Assembly (NCBI GenBank): GCA_009773005.1
Contig: WOUT01000010.1
Span: forward strand, 1 to 64,000
Source: Chloroflexota bacterium
GTDB lineage: Bacteria > Chloroflexota > Anaerolineae > Anaerolineales > Anaerolineaceae
Length of the DNA stretch: 64,000 nucleotides
Direction: 5' to 3'
The notes beneath the pieces are model-generated. The model had not been told where the DNA came from. It was given only the letters and a program-made list of their open reading frames with translations, and ran no database searches. Every line of letters starts with the position of its first letter. Position 1 is the stretch's first letter. Shown here one piece after another: positions 30,349-38,209 of the stretch. The position numbers were made by a program, and so were the translations under genes.

Positions 30349-31689
30349 ATGCAGGGTACTCACAAGAAATCCGGTCGCACTCTATTCGCCTTGGGTCTTG
30401 GAAATCTGGTTGATTCCGGTGAAAGCCAATCAATGGGAGTCTTAACGCCAATAATTACTCAGATTTTTGGTGTCAATCTGGCATTGATTGGAATTATGGA
30501 AACCTTTCGAAGTATCACGCAAACCGTAAGCGCGCCTTTCTGGGGGTATGCGGCAGACAGGTGGTCCCGGAAAAAAGTGCTGTTTTTTGGGACAGGGATT
30601 TGGGGTATTTGGACAGTGCTTGTCGGGCTTATGCCTACCTTCCCCGGTTTAATGATCATACGCATTATTTCAGGTCTTGGATTGGGTTGTTTGATGCCCG
30701 CCACATTTTCCCTGTTGGGTGACCATTTCCCTCAAGAAAAACGTGGCCGCGCGATAGGACTGATCAGCCTGGTTGGTTTAATGGGAACAGTTATTGGGGT
30801 TATTGCACTTGGATTTGTGGCAACCGCGGAACTTTGGAAATGGGGATTCATTGGGCTAGGTATCGCGAGCATACTTACAGGTGTAGCAATTTGGATATTC
30901 GTTGAGGAACCAATCAGAGGGTCTTCCGAACCCGAACTACAAGGTATCATCACCAAAGCTGATGAACAACGTTATAAGATCAATGTCAAAGACATGCTTA
31001 GTACATTAAGAATCCCCACCATTTGGGCTGCAATCATCCAGGGCGTGACAGGTTCAATGCCCTGGGTTGTGATGAGCATTTTCTTGATCAACTGGATGGT
31101 AAACGAATTACATTTTACCAACGCGATTTCATTTTCTGACCCCAAAGGGAGTGCGCCATTAGTTTTTGCATTCGTCGTGATAGGCGCAGCAATTAGCAAC
31201 TTTGTTGGCGGAATTATCGGGGATTTTGCCGAGAAGAAAAACCCTAAATATGGCCGTACAATTATTGGTCAATTCTCGGTGTTTGTTGGGGTTCCCTTGA
31301 TGTTTGTTTTGATTAAATACGGCGCTCAAATGAGTTTTGGTTTGTTTTTAGGCTGGGCATTTATGACAGCCCTATTAGTCGGTTGGCCTGGCACTGGCGC
31401 CAAACAACCGATGATGCAGGCAGTTGTCTCACCAGAAAAACGTTCCAGCGCCTATTCTGTAGTTAACTTCATCGAAGGTGGTTTGTCTGCCTTTTCCAGC
31501 ATGATAGCCGGCGCTTTGTCTGTAAAAATTGGTCTGACGAACGCCCTTCTATGGACTATACCATTCCCCTGGATCATTTGCGGGATCGGATTCAGTATTT
31601 TTTACTTCACATATCCGAAAGACGCGGCAAAAATTCGCGCTCAAATGGCGAATCGCCGCGAAGAATTGATCACAGCACATCAAGGATAA
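30349..31689 (+). CDS. MFS transporter
   Basis: The protein has 446 residues with about 12 membrane helices. The MFS loop motif is present as WGYAADRWSRKKVLF between helices 2 and 3, and an acidic GEFAEKK-like loop (IIGDFAEKKNPKYGR) lies in the second half. It resembles sugar-phosphate or anion-type permeases, but the substrate is unknown. GTG 30337 is also in frame, but GGAGGG lies five bases before ATG 30349, which is preferred. It may export a product of the upstream island or be unrelated. Confidence 0.88.
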   Translation: MQGTHKKSGRTLFALGLGNLVDSGESQSMGVLTPIITQIFGVNLALIGIMETFRSITQTVSAPFWGYAADRWSRKKVLFFGTGIWGIWTVLVGLMPTFPGLMIIRIISGLGLGCLMPATFSLLGDHFPQEKRGRAIGLISLVGLMGTVIGVIALGFVATAELWKWGFIGLGIASILTGVAIWIFVEEPIRGSSEPELQGIITKADEQRYKINVKDMLSTLRIPTIWAAIIQGVTGSMPWVVMSIFLINWMVNELHFTNAISFSDPKGSAPLVFAFVVIGAAISNFVGGIIGDFAEKKNPKYGRTIIGQFSVFVGVPLMFVLIKYGAQMSFGLFLGWAFMTALLVGWPGTGAKQPMMQAVVSPEKRSSAYSVVNFIEGGLSAFSSMIAGALSVKIGLTNALLWTIPFPWIICGIGFSIFYFTYPKDAAKIRAQMANRREELITAHQG

Positions 31690-31709
31690 ACAAGCATTAT
31701 TGCTTTAAT

Positions 31710-31809
31710 TTTGAAACAGCCGTGTTTGAAACAACTTGTTTGTGAAACAGAATGTTAGCTAAAAGTTAAACTGTCATCTGGTTTGAAACAGCATGGTTTG
31801 AAACAGCAT
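31710..31809 (+). repeat. Cluster of TTGAAACA repeats
   Basis: Five copies of a TTGAAACA-like string (one with an extra base) occur in 100 bases. The last two form a perfect 15 bp tandem (ggtttgaaacagcat) at 31780-31794 and 31795-31809. The second copy touches the -35 box of tRNA-Pro. Confidence 0.7.
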
Positions 31810-31837
31810 TGTCAAATTAACACTTACCGACTATAAT
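31809..31837 (+). promoter_or_regulatory. Promoter of tRNA-Pro
   Basis: TTGTCA, 17 bases and TATAAT lie 14 bases before the tRNA 5' end. Confidence 0.75.
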
Positions 31838-31850
31838 TCTGTTCGTTGTT

Positions 31851-31927
<77 letters not shown>

Positions 31928-31930
31928 GCC

Positions 31931-31963
31931 AAAAAACGATGGATTTCTCCATCGTTTTTTTTT
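31931..31963. terminator. Bidirectional terminator after tRNA-Pro
   Basis: A perfect 13 bp stem (aaaaaacgatgga with tccatcgtttttt) with loop tttc is followed by more T's. It also serves the convergent P-loop gene. Confidence 0.9.
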
Positions 31964-31965
31964 AG

Positions 31966-33726
31966 TTATACCTGCACTTTTAGCAGCTTTAATAATTCCC
32001 TGGCTGCTCGATTCGGACCACTTTGTTCTCTCCCCTCAACTCCCAGTTGTGTCAATAATTCACCAACAAAAACCCCATTTTTAAATAATTTTGTGAAGTA
32101 TTCTTCAGCCAGGATTTCATGCAAACCTTGATATTGATAAGGTCCAAAAATATTCGCAAAATAGGTTTGCACAATTCCCGACGTGGTGGTTGTTCCTTTG
32201 CTCATCACTTTTCCAGACTTAAAAACGGTCAGAGCATCTTCTTTTCTCTTAAACTGCCTGACCACCCCTTGGTCTCCAACAATGCTTTCATAATTGTTCG
32301 CATAAAAAACGTAATCAATTCGAAACCCTGCCATGACGTTTTCGTATGTTGTCACAGGGATGACGACTCTTGCATTTACCTGATTGGCATTCATGATTAC
32401 AGCACGATCCATTTGCCCAAAAGCGTATCCCGGTTGAAGATCGTCCAACCGAACAAAGGCTCCAATTTCGGTACCGTATCCTATAACTTCGTCTTTTTCA
32501 TTGACGACAAGAGATCCCATATCGTCCGCAACAATCGTCACGTCTTCAATTTCTTTTGAAGCGATAGATCGGAATGATTCAAGCGTTTCTGATTTTCCTG
32601 CCCCTGTATCCCCAATGATCAATATATTCTTTGCAGGAGTATTGCTAACCTTGAGCTGAAACAGAGCTCCATGAAAAGGCAGTCTTCCTGTTTTCATTAC
32701 CTTTATGTTGTGTAAGGTGAGTGTCAACTTTTTTAAATACCCAAAGTAGCCAAAACTCTCGTGATCAGGCACGACTCCCACAAGTAATTGATTTTCTTCA
32801 TCATCATAGAAAAACGATTTTAATTTAAGTTCTTCAGGTAGATCCGTTTGAGGCACTCCAAAGAAAATTATCGCGTCAGGTTTTTTTCGAAGGTCAGAGG
32901 CTGATGCCAATTCAAATAAATTGCATAATGCAAAATTCAGTTCAAAAAGTTCAATCGAAAAATAAATCGGGATTAATAACGAACCAACCATCGCCGGATA
33001 GCACAGCCATTTGTTTGAGGTTGGATTCACGAATGTGATCGGGTTGACCACTACACGTTCAAATGTTCCGGTTCGCTTGTTTATGCTGGAGTTGAAAATC
33101 AATGGCGGATACATCAATACCTGCCGTATCAAACCAATATCGTCCAGCTTTTCCTTGTATTCAGGTGGTAGTTCCAAAGATTTAAATTTGGTAATCGCGG
33201 CGATTTCCGCCCCTGCACTAACCTGGCGATAAATCCGCGGATACTTGCCGGTGATATTTACCTGTATATCCCGATATGTATTTCGTACAAGGGTTGTTAA
33301 GTGTTCGATTGTCCTGTTAAAAGTACGATTAGGTCTAATGTCAATTTCGTCACTTTCAGTTTGACTAATGATCAACCGTTGAAAATGGCGCCAGTAGTTG
33401 TAAATATATTCAACAAAATTGTTGAATAAACTCTTATCAATAAAAAATACATCCGACCCCTCGACAATCTTCACAACATGCTCCGCAGGCAAACGAGAGA
33501 GAAAGTGCAAGGTATTTAGCAGCTTTTCTTGGTCGCTGTCTGTAATTTCAGGATGTCCAAAAATCTGAAGTAATTTTGAATTTTTTTTCTGAAGTTCGTT
33601 AAGACATCGGTTCAAAAGCTTTTTGAACTGTTCACTTGATAATAAGTCATCCGAGTCTTCACAAACGCGGTCACGGAGCCATAAAATAATTTTTCCATCC
33701 AGCATCAAAAAAGAGGTTTTCTTCAT
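31966..33726 (-). CDS. HPr-kinase/PEPCK-like P-loop protein
   Basis: The 586 residues are cytosolic, with no signal or membrane segment. The first 350 residues were not recognised. From about 355 there is a P-loop domain: FHGALFQLKV, then GDTGAGKSE (about 370-378) and VADDMG (about 397-402). A GxxGxGKSE loop followed by a DD strand is typical of the HPr kinase/phosphorylase and PEP carboxykinase superfamily. No intact HPrK or PEPCK signature was recognised elsewhere, so neither name is justified. It might phosphorylate a protein or small molecule. It has its own ribosome site (GGAAGGTG) and is bounded by terminators, so it is probably monocistronic. Confidence 0.7.
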   Translation of the reverse strand: MKKTSFLMLDGKIILWLRDRVCEDSDDLLSSEQFKKLLNRCLNELQKKNSKLLQIFGHPEITDSDQEKLLNTLHFLSRLPAEHVVKIVEGSDVFFIDKSLFNNFVEYIYNYWRHFQRLIISQTESDEIDIRPNRTFNRTIEHLTTLVRNTYRDIQVNITGKYPRIYRQVSAGAEIAAITKFKSLELPPEYKEKLDDIGLIRQVLMYPPLIFNSSINKRTGTFERVVVNPITFVNPTSNKWLCYPAMVGSLLIPIYFSIELFELNFALCNLFELASASDLRKKPDAIIFFGVPQTDLPEELKLKSFFYDDEENQLLVGVVPDHESFGYFGYLKKLTLTLHNIKVMKTGRLPFHGALFQLKVSNTPAKNILIIGDTGAGKSETLESFRSIASKEIEDVTIVADDMGSLVVNEKDEVIGYGTEIGAFVRLDDLQPGYAFGQMDRAVIMNANQVNARVVIPVTTYENVMAGFRIDYVFYANNYESIVGDQGVVRQFKRKEDALTVFKSGKVMSKGTTTTSGIVQTYFANIFGPYQYQGLHEILAEEYFTKLFKNGVFVGELLTQLGVEGREQSGPNRAARELLKLLKVQV

Positions 33727-33786
33727 ACATCACCTTCCGAAATTCTCCCTATTGTATCCGAGTAATAACAAGATAATTGCCTTAAT

Positions 33787-33814
33787 GAAAAACGCTCCAG
33801 CGATCTGGAACGTC
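33787..33814 (-). terminator. Terminator after gltX
   Basis: On the minus strand acgttccag and ctggagcgt pair with one mismatch around atcg, followed by five T's. It ends the mre-min-rodA-gltX gene run. Confidence 0.75.
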
Positions 33815-33845
33815 TTCTTTGTAGATTTTCGTACCCAGGATGACT

Positions 33846-35330
33846 TCATTTCAGCAATTTGCGTGCTTTCATTAATCTTTCCAGGACGGTTTCTTTTCCA
33901 ATGATTTCCATACTTTCAAATAGCGGCGGACTAACTTTTTGCCCTGTAATTGCTACACGCAGTATACCGAAAACTTGCCTAGCACTGTATCCGCTGGATT
34001 CTACCAGATTTCTCAATAGTGGTTCAGCGAGGTCTTTCGTCATTTCCGGAAGATTTGTAAGAGTTTCGTAAGCCTGCTCTATCACTTTTGCACATTGTTC
34101 CTTTGAGAGACCTTTTGCTATCAAGTCTTCAGCTTCATATAGAATTATATCCTTGAAAAAGAACCCGGCAATTTCCACTACCTCATCCAAGGTTGGTAAT
34201 CGTTCTTTTAGAATTGGTGCGATTTGGGTTAGTTTTGTAAGCGAAGGAGCGTATCCTGCCGATTCAAAGAAAGGTTTGGTCCTTATTGCTAATTCCTCAT
34301 CACTTAAGTTGCGAATATGCAACCCGTTGAAATGATCCAATTTCGTAAAATTGATCGCAGCCGGTGAAGGATTTAATCGGTCTAAATTAAACTTGTCGAT
34401 CAGATCCTCAAGTGTAAAAAATTCAGTATGGTCGTCGTAGCTCCATCCCATTAGAGCGATCCAGTTCACCACGCCCTCGGGAGTATACCCAAGATCCTCG
34501 AGATCCTTAACAAAAATCGAGTACCCGTCCTTGATCGCCTCTGCGGATTCTCTTTTGCTCATTTTTCCCTTGCCGCTAGGCTTAAGGAACAATGAAAGGT
34601 GGATCCAGACCGGCTCCTGCCATCCAAAGGCTCTGCAAATCAAGCCATGCAAAGGGAAACTGGGAAGCCATTCTGATCCGCGAATTACATGTGTGATCTT
34701 CATCAGGTGGTCGTCAACCATCGCAGCAAGGTGATAAAGCGCCCAACCGTCAGATTTAACTAAAATAGAGTCATCCAACACTCGGTTATCTACAGTGATA
34801 TCACCTCTAAGATGGTCACGAACCGTTGTAGTTCCAGTTTTAGGAGTTCTAAACCGGATTATGTATGTCTCTCCCGCAGCAATTCTTTTACGCGCTTCTT
34901 CCACAGATAGATCTCGGCATGTCCCGTCATAATGGATCGGTTCTTTGTTTTTTTGTTGCACTTCTCTAACCTTCGAGAGGTGTTCTGCGGTACAAAAACA
35001 ATAAAAAGCATTGCCAGAATTGATTAATTTTTCAGCGAATTCAAAATAGATCTCTTTCCGTTCAGATTGGCGGTATGGACCATAAGGACCGCCTTTGCCA
35101 GGACCTTCATCAAATTCGATACCCAGCCATCTCAAGCCTTTGATGAGTTCATCTTCAGCCTCAGGTATATAGCGTTTTGTGTCAGTGTCTTCAATTCGAA
35201 GGATGAATGTGCCGCCGGTCTGTTTCGCGATCAAAAAATCGTATAAAGCTGTCCGGGCGCCACCCAGATGCAAGTGACCAGTTGGTGATGGCGCAAAACG
35301 AACACGTGCAGGTAAATTCAACTCAGCCAT
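33846..35330 (-). CDS. gltX: Glutamate-tRNA ligase
   Basis: The 494 residues are typical of class I GluRS: the HIGH-type motif APSPTGHLHLGGARTALYDFL near the N-terminus, the glutamate pocket region, and GKMSKRES for KMSKR. The helical anticodon-binding domain follows. It charges tRNA-Glu, or possibly tRNA-Gln as well if an amidotransferase is used; that cannot be judged here. It is the last gene of the cell-shape operon, 16 bases after rodA. Confidence 0.96.
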   Translation of the reverse strand: MAELNLPARVRFAPSPTGHLHLGGARTALYDFLIAKQTGGTFILRIEDTDTKRYIPEAEDELIKGLRWLGIEFDEGPGKGGPYGPYRQSERKEIYFEFAEKLINSGNAFYCFCTAEHLSKVREVQQKNKEPIHYDGTCRDLSVEEARKRIAAGETYIIRFRTPKTGTTTVRDHLRGDITVDNRVLDDSILVKSDGWALYHLAAMVDDHLMKITHVIRGSEWLPSFPLHGLICRAFGWQEPVWIHLSLFLKPSGKGKMSKRESAEAIKDGYSIFVKDLEDLGYTPEGVVNWIALMGWSYDDHTEFFTLEDLIDKFNLDRLNPSPAAINFTKLDHFNGLHIRNLSDEELAIRTKPFFESAGYAPSLTKLTQIAPILKERLPTLDEVVEIAGFFFKDIILYEAEDLIAKGLSKEQCAKVIEQAYETLTNLPEMTKDLAEPLLRNLVESSGYSARQVFGILRVAITGQKVSPPLFESMEIIGKETVLERLMKARKLLK

Positions 35331-35346
35331 ATTTTTCTACTTTCTT

Positions 35347-36438
35347 TCATTTTTTCTGATGCATCAGTACACTTTCAATTAAGCCTATTCCAAGCATAAG
35401 AGATAACAAAGAACTGCCACCATAACTGACAAAAGGTAAAGTTTGCCCTGTAACCGGTATCAATCTTAAATTCACGCCAATATTTACAATTGTTTGAAAA
35501 AAGATCAATGTTGCAAAACCATAGGCAATCATAGCGCCATAATGATCTTTTGAAATTCTGGCAGCTCTGAGACATCTGATGATCACAAACACTAACAGAG
35601 CCACGATCATAATCGTACCAATGAAACCAAATTCCTCTGCCATGGCAGAAAAAATAAAATCTGTGCTTCTGACTTTTAGAAATCTTAGTTGAACTTGGGT
35701 CCCATGTCCGTACCCCTGACCCCAAAATCCACCGCTTCCGATTGTAATTAGAGCTTGCTCAACATTATAAGAATTTCCGTGTCGGGCATTTGGATCAGGA
35801 AAAATAAAGGATAGAATTCTTTGTTGTTGGTAACCCTCCAGGAATGGGAATGCAGCGACACCTAAAATGATGCCAACTAAGGCCAAATAGATGACGTATT
35901 TTGGAGGAAGTCCGCTGATCCACAACATGGAAAACCAGATCACAAAAAGAAGAATGGAAGTGCTGAGGTTCGGTTGTAAAAGAATTTGAACGACAATCCC
36001 CGCCACAATTGCCAGACTAATAAGGATCCATTTGATGTTTTTTTCTTTGTTATACTGCTTTGCAAAATAATCTGCCAGAACCAGGATCAAGACAATCTTG
36101 GCGATTTCCGCCGGTTGAATGTTTACTAAACCAACTTCCAACCAACGTTGGGCACCAAAACTCGTTTTTCCTACAACTAAAATCACACCTAAAAATGTTA
36201 CTGTAAAAATATAGAACAATTTGGACAAGCTTCTCCAATAATGGTAATCGAGTAAGGCAAAGGCGAGCATAACTCCTAACCCAATAATTGCAAAGGTAGC
36301 CTGGCGGCGAACTGAATCCTCCAATTCAATGTTTCCCGCTATTGCAGAACGAATCATAACAATCCCAAAAACAATGAGAAAGATGACCGCTCCAAATAAC
36401 CAAAAATCAAAATTCCGCCAAAGCTCTCGTTTAAACAT
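35347..36438 (-). CDS. rodA: Rod-shape glycosyltransferase RodA
   Basis: This SEDS-family protein has 363 residues and about ten membrane helices. The conserved blocks QPAEIAKI, LLQPNLSTSILL and, late, VTGQTLPFVSYGGSSLLSLMLGIGLIESV are present. RodA polymerises glycan strands for sidewall elongation with the class B PBP2 encoded in the same run. Here minCDE lies between mrdA and rodA. Confidence 0.94.
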   Translation of the reverse strand: MFKRELWRNFDFWLFGAVIFLIVFGIVMIRSAIAGNIELEDSVRRQATFAIIGLGVMLAFALLDYHYWRSLSKLFYIFTVTFLGVILVVGKTSFGAQRWLEVGLVNIQPAEIAKIVLILVLADYFAKQYNKEKNIKWILISLAIVAGIVVQILLQPNLSTSILLFVIWFSMLWISGLPPKYVIYLALVGIILGVAAFPFLEGYQQQRILSFIFPDPNARHGNSYNVEQALITIGSGGFWGQGYGHGTQVQLRFLKVRSTDFIFSAMAEEFGFIGTIMIVALLVFVIIRCLRAARISKDHYGAMIAYGFATLIFFQTIVNIGVNLRLIPVTGQTLPFVSYGGSSLLSLMLGIGLIESVLMHQKK

Positions 36439-36440
36439 TT

Positions 36441-36698
36441 TTATCCAAGTTTACGTCGTCTTGTCGTTTTAAGTGGGATATCAGCCGTCAATTTTTGTTC
36501 TCTACCTTCTTGTTTCATTGTGATTCTCACGCCATCCGGGTCTATCTCAACATGTTGAGAGATCACTGCCAATAATTCGTTTTTCATAACCGCTAACTCT
36601 TCTTGGGTAAGATCGGTCCGATCATGGATCAAAACCAGCTTTAATCGTTCTTTTGCCTCGTCAGCACTTTGTTTATTTGTTCTACCCCATCCAGCCAT
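36441..36698 (-). CDS. minE: Cell division topological factor MinE
   Basis: The 85 residues show the N-terminal MinD-binding stretch (SADEAKERLKLVLIHDR) and the C-terminal topological domain (ELLAVISQHVEIDPDGVRI). MinE drives MinD off the membrane and makes the Min system oscillate. The frame opens further upstream, but ATG 36698 overlaps the minD end and gives the family N-terminus, with a G-rich ribosome site inside the minD 3' end. Confidence 0.92.
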   Translation of the reverse strand: MAGWGRTNKQSADEAKERLKLVLIHDRTDLTQEELAVMKNELLAVISQHVEIDPDGVRITMKQEGREQKLTADIPLKTTRRRKLG

Positions 36699-36699
36699 G

Positions 36700-37509
36700 T
36701 CAGTCCCCCCCCTGCTTGAATAGGCCTGCAACCTTTGAAAGAAAATCTCCCTTATCATCCAATTGTATAAAGGGAACAACTTCACCTTTTAATCGCTTGG
36801 CGATATTCTTAAAAGCTTGTCCAGCTTTGCTTTTGGCTTCGAAAGCAACCGGCTGACCGCGGTTTGTACTGATGATCACGTTTTCATCATCCGGGATTAT
36901 GCCAATTAATTCGATTGCCAGCAGTTCAACAACGTCATCCGGTGTCAGCATATCACCACGTTTTATGAGCGCAGGATTAACCCGGTTAATAATTAACTTT
37001 ACAGGTCCTTTTTCCTCAGCTTCCACCAACCCTATGATGCGGTCAGCGTCTCGTACTGCCGAGACTTCAGGATTCGTTACAACTAGAATTATATCAGCAG
37101 GGGCGATGGTGTTCCGGAAACCTCGTTCGATTCCTGCAGGTGAGTCGATAAGGATCCAATCCACCTCATTTCGCAGTTCATCGCATATTCTAATCATGTC
37201 GCTTGGAGACACCGATGACTTATCTCGAGTTTGAGCTGCCGGAATCAAGTAAAGTTCCTCAAGCCGTTTATCACGGATCATCGCTTGCCTGAGACGACAC
37301 CTGTTCTCCACAACATCGACAAGATCATAGACTATGCGGTTCTCAAGCCCTAAAACTACATCCAGATTTCTTAAACCAATATCTCCATCGATACATACAA
37401 CTTTAAAACCTTCTTCTGCCAATGCCACTGCCAAGTTGGCTGTTGTAGTGGTTTTTCCAACCCCACCCTTACCTGAGGTGATCGTTACGACGCTCGCTGC
37501 CATTTTCAT
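36700..37509 (-). CDS. minD: Septum site-determining ATPase MinD
   Basis: The 269 residues have the deviant Walker A motif SGKGGVGKTTTTANL, VVCIDGDIGLRNLDVVLGLE, and the switch strand DWILIDSPAGIERGF. The C-terminus is the amphipathic membrane-targeting helix (DFLSKVAGLFKQGGD). MinD recruits MinC to the membrane. It directly abuts minC. Confidence 0.96.
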   Translation of the reverse strand: MKMAASVVTITSGKGGVGKTTTTANLAVALAEEGFKVVCIDGDIGLRNLDVVLGLENRIVYDLVDVVENRCRLRQAMIRDKRLEELYLIPAAQTRDKSSVSPSDMIRICDELRNEVDWILIDSPAGIERGFRNTIAPADIILVVTNPEVSAVRDADRIIGLVEAEEKGPVKLIINRVNPALIKRGDMLTPDDVVELLAIELIGIIPDDENVIISTNRGQPVAFEAKSKAGQAFKNIAKRLKGEVVPFIQLDDKGDFLSKVAGLFKQGGD

Positions 37510-38190
37510 TTATCTCTTTTCTTTATTCCAAATTTCGATCTTAAATTCATCATTGATAATTGATGCAATTTCTGGAAATATCTTTCCTTTTCGAGGCATT
37601 GGAGGAAAAACAAATTCCCCTATTCTCAATTGCGTTGGCCTCAATTCTAAAGCACAAACAATGGATTTATTATTACCTTCAGAACCTGCAACAGCAGAAC
37701 CTTTTAATTTTCCCCACACAATAATGTTTCCCGCGGAAATTATTTCGGCCCCGGGGTTTACATCGCCTTTTACGATGAGATGGTCCACTGTTTCAACCCG
37801 AGAACCTGCGCGCATTGTCCGATGTATGTAAACGGCGCGCTCTCGAGCAACTTCATTTTTGATAACAATTTCTTTGTCATCATTTTTTACAGGTAACCTG
37901 GTATCCAACCCTAATGTGCTCGCATTACTACGAGTTATCTCTGACTGACTTAGAACCGCCCAAAGGAAAACGCCTTGGTCAGATAACCGATCACGGATGT
38001 TAGTAATCTCCGTAACTCGTAGAAGCGTATCCCCTGTATCAATGCATACGCGAGCTCCATTAAAAAATGAAGCCTTTTCATGAACAAGCTTTAAGATTTC
38101 TTCTTTCCTTTTGGACCATGAACCTGATTGTGCAGAAATTAACAGTCCTTCACGAATCCCTTTAATTTGAATTAGAGTATCTTTTTCCAT
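37510..38190 (-). CDS. minC: Septum inhibitor MinC
   Basis: The protein is 226 residues from ATG 38190. The N-terminal domain (IQIKGIREGLLIS) is diverged. The C-terminal beta-helix is clear (VDHLIVKGDVNPGAEIISAGNIIVWGKLKGSAVAG) and binds MinD and FtsZ. The frame extends to 38250, but that would overlap mrdA and lacks family similarity. MinC blocks FtsZ rings away from midcell. Confidence 0.93.
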   Translation of the reverse strand: MEKDTLIQIKGIREGLLISAQSGSWSKRKEEILKLVHEKASFFNGARVCIDTGDTLLRVTEITNIRDRLSDQGVFLWAVLSQSEITRSNASTLGLDTRLPVKNDDKEIVIKNEVARERAVYIHRTMRAGSRVETVDHLIVKGDVNPGAEIISAGNIIVWGKLKGSAVAGSEGNNKSIVCALELRPTQLRIGEFVFPPMPRKGKIFPEIASIINDEFKIEIWNKEKR

Positions 38191-38209
38191 GTAACAATCT
38201 CGATAAGGA

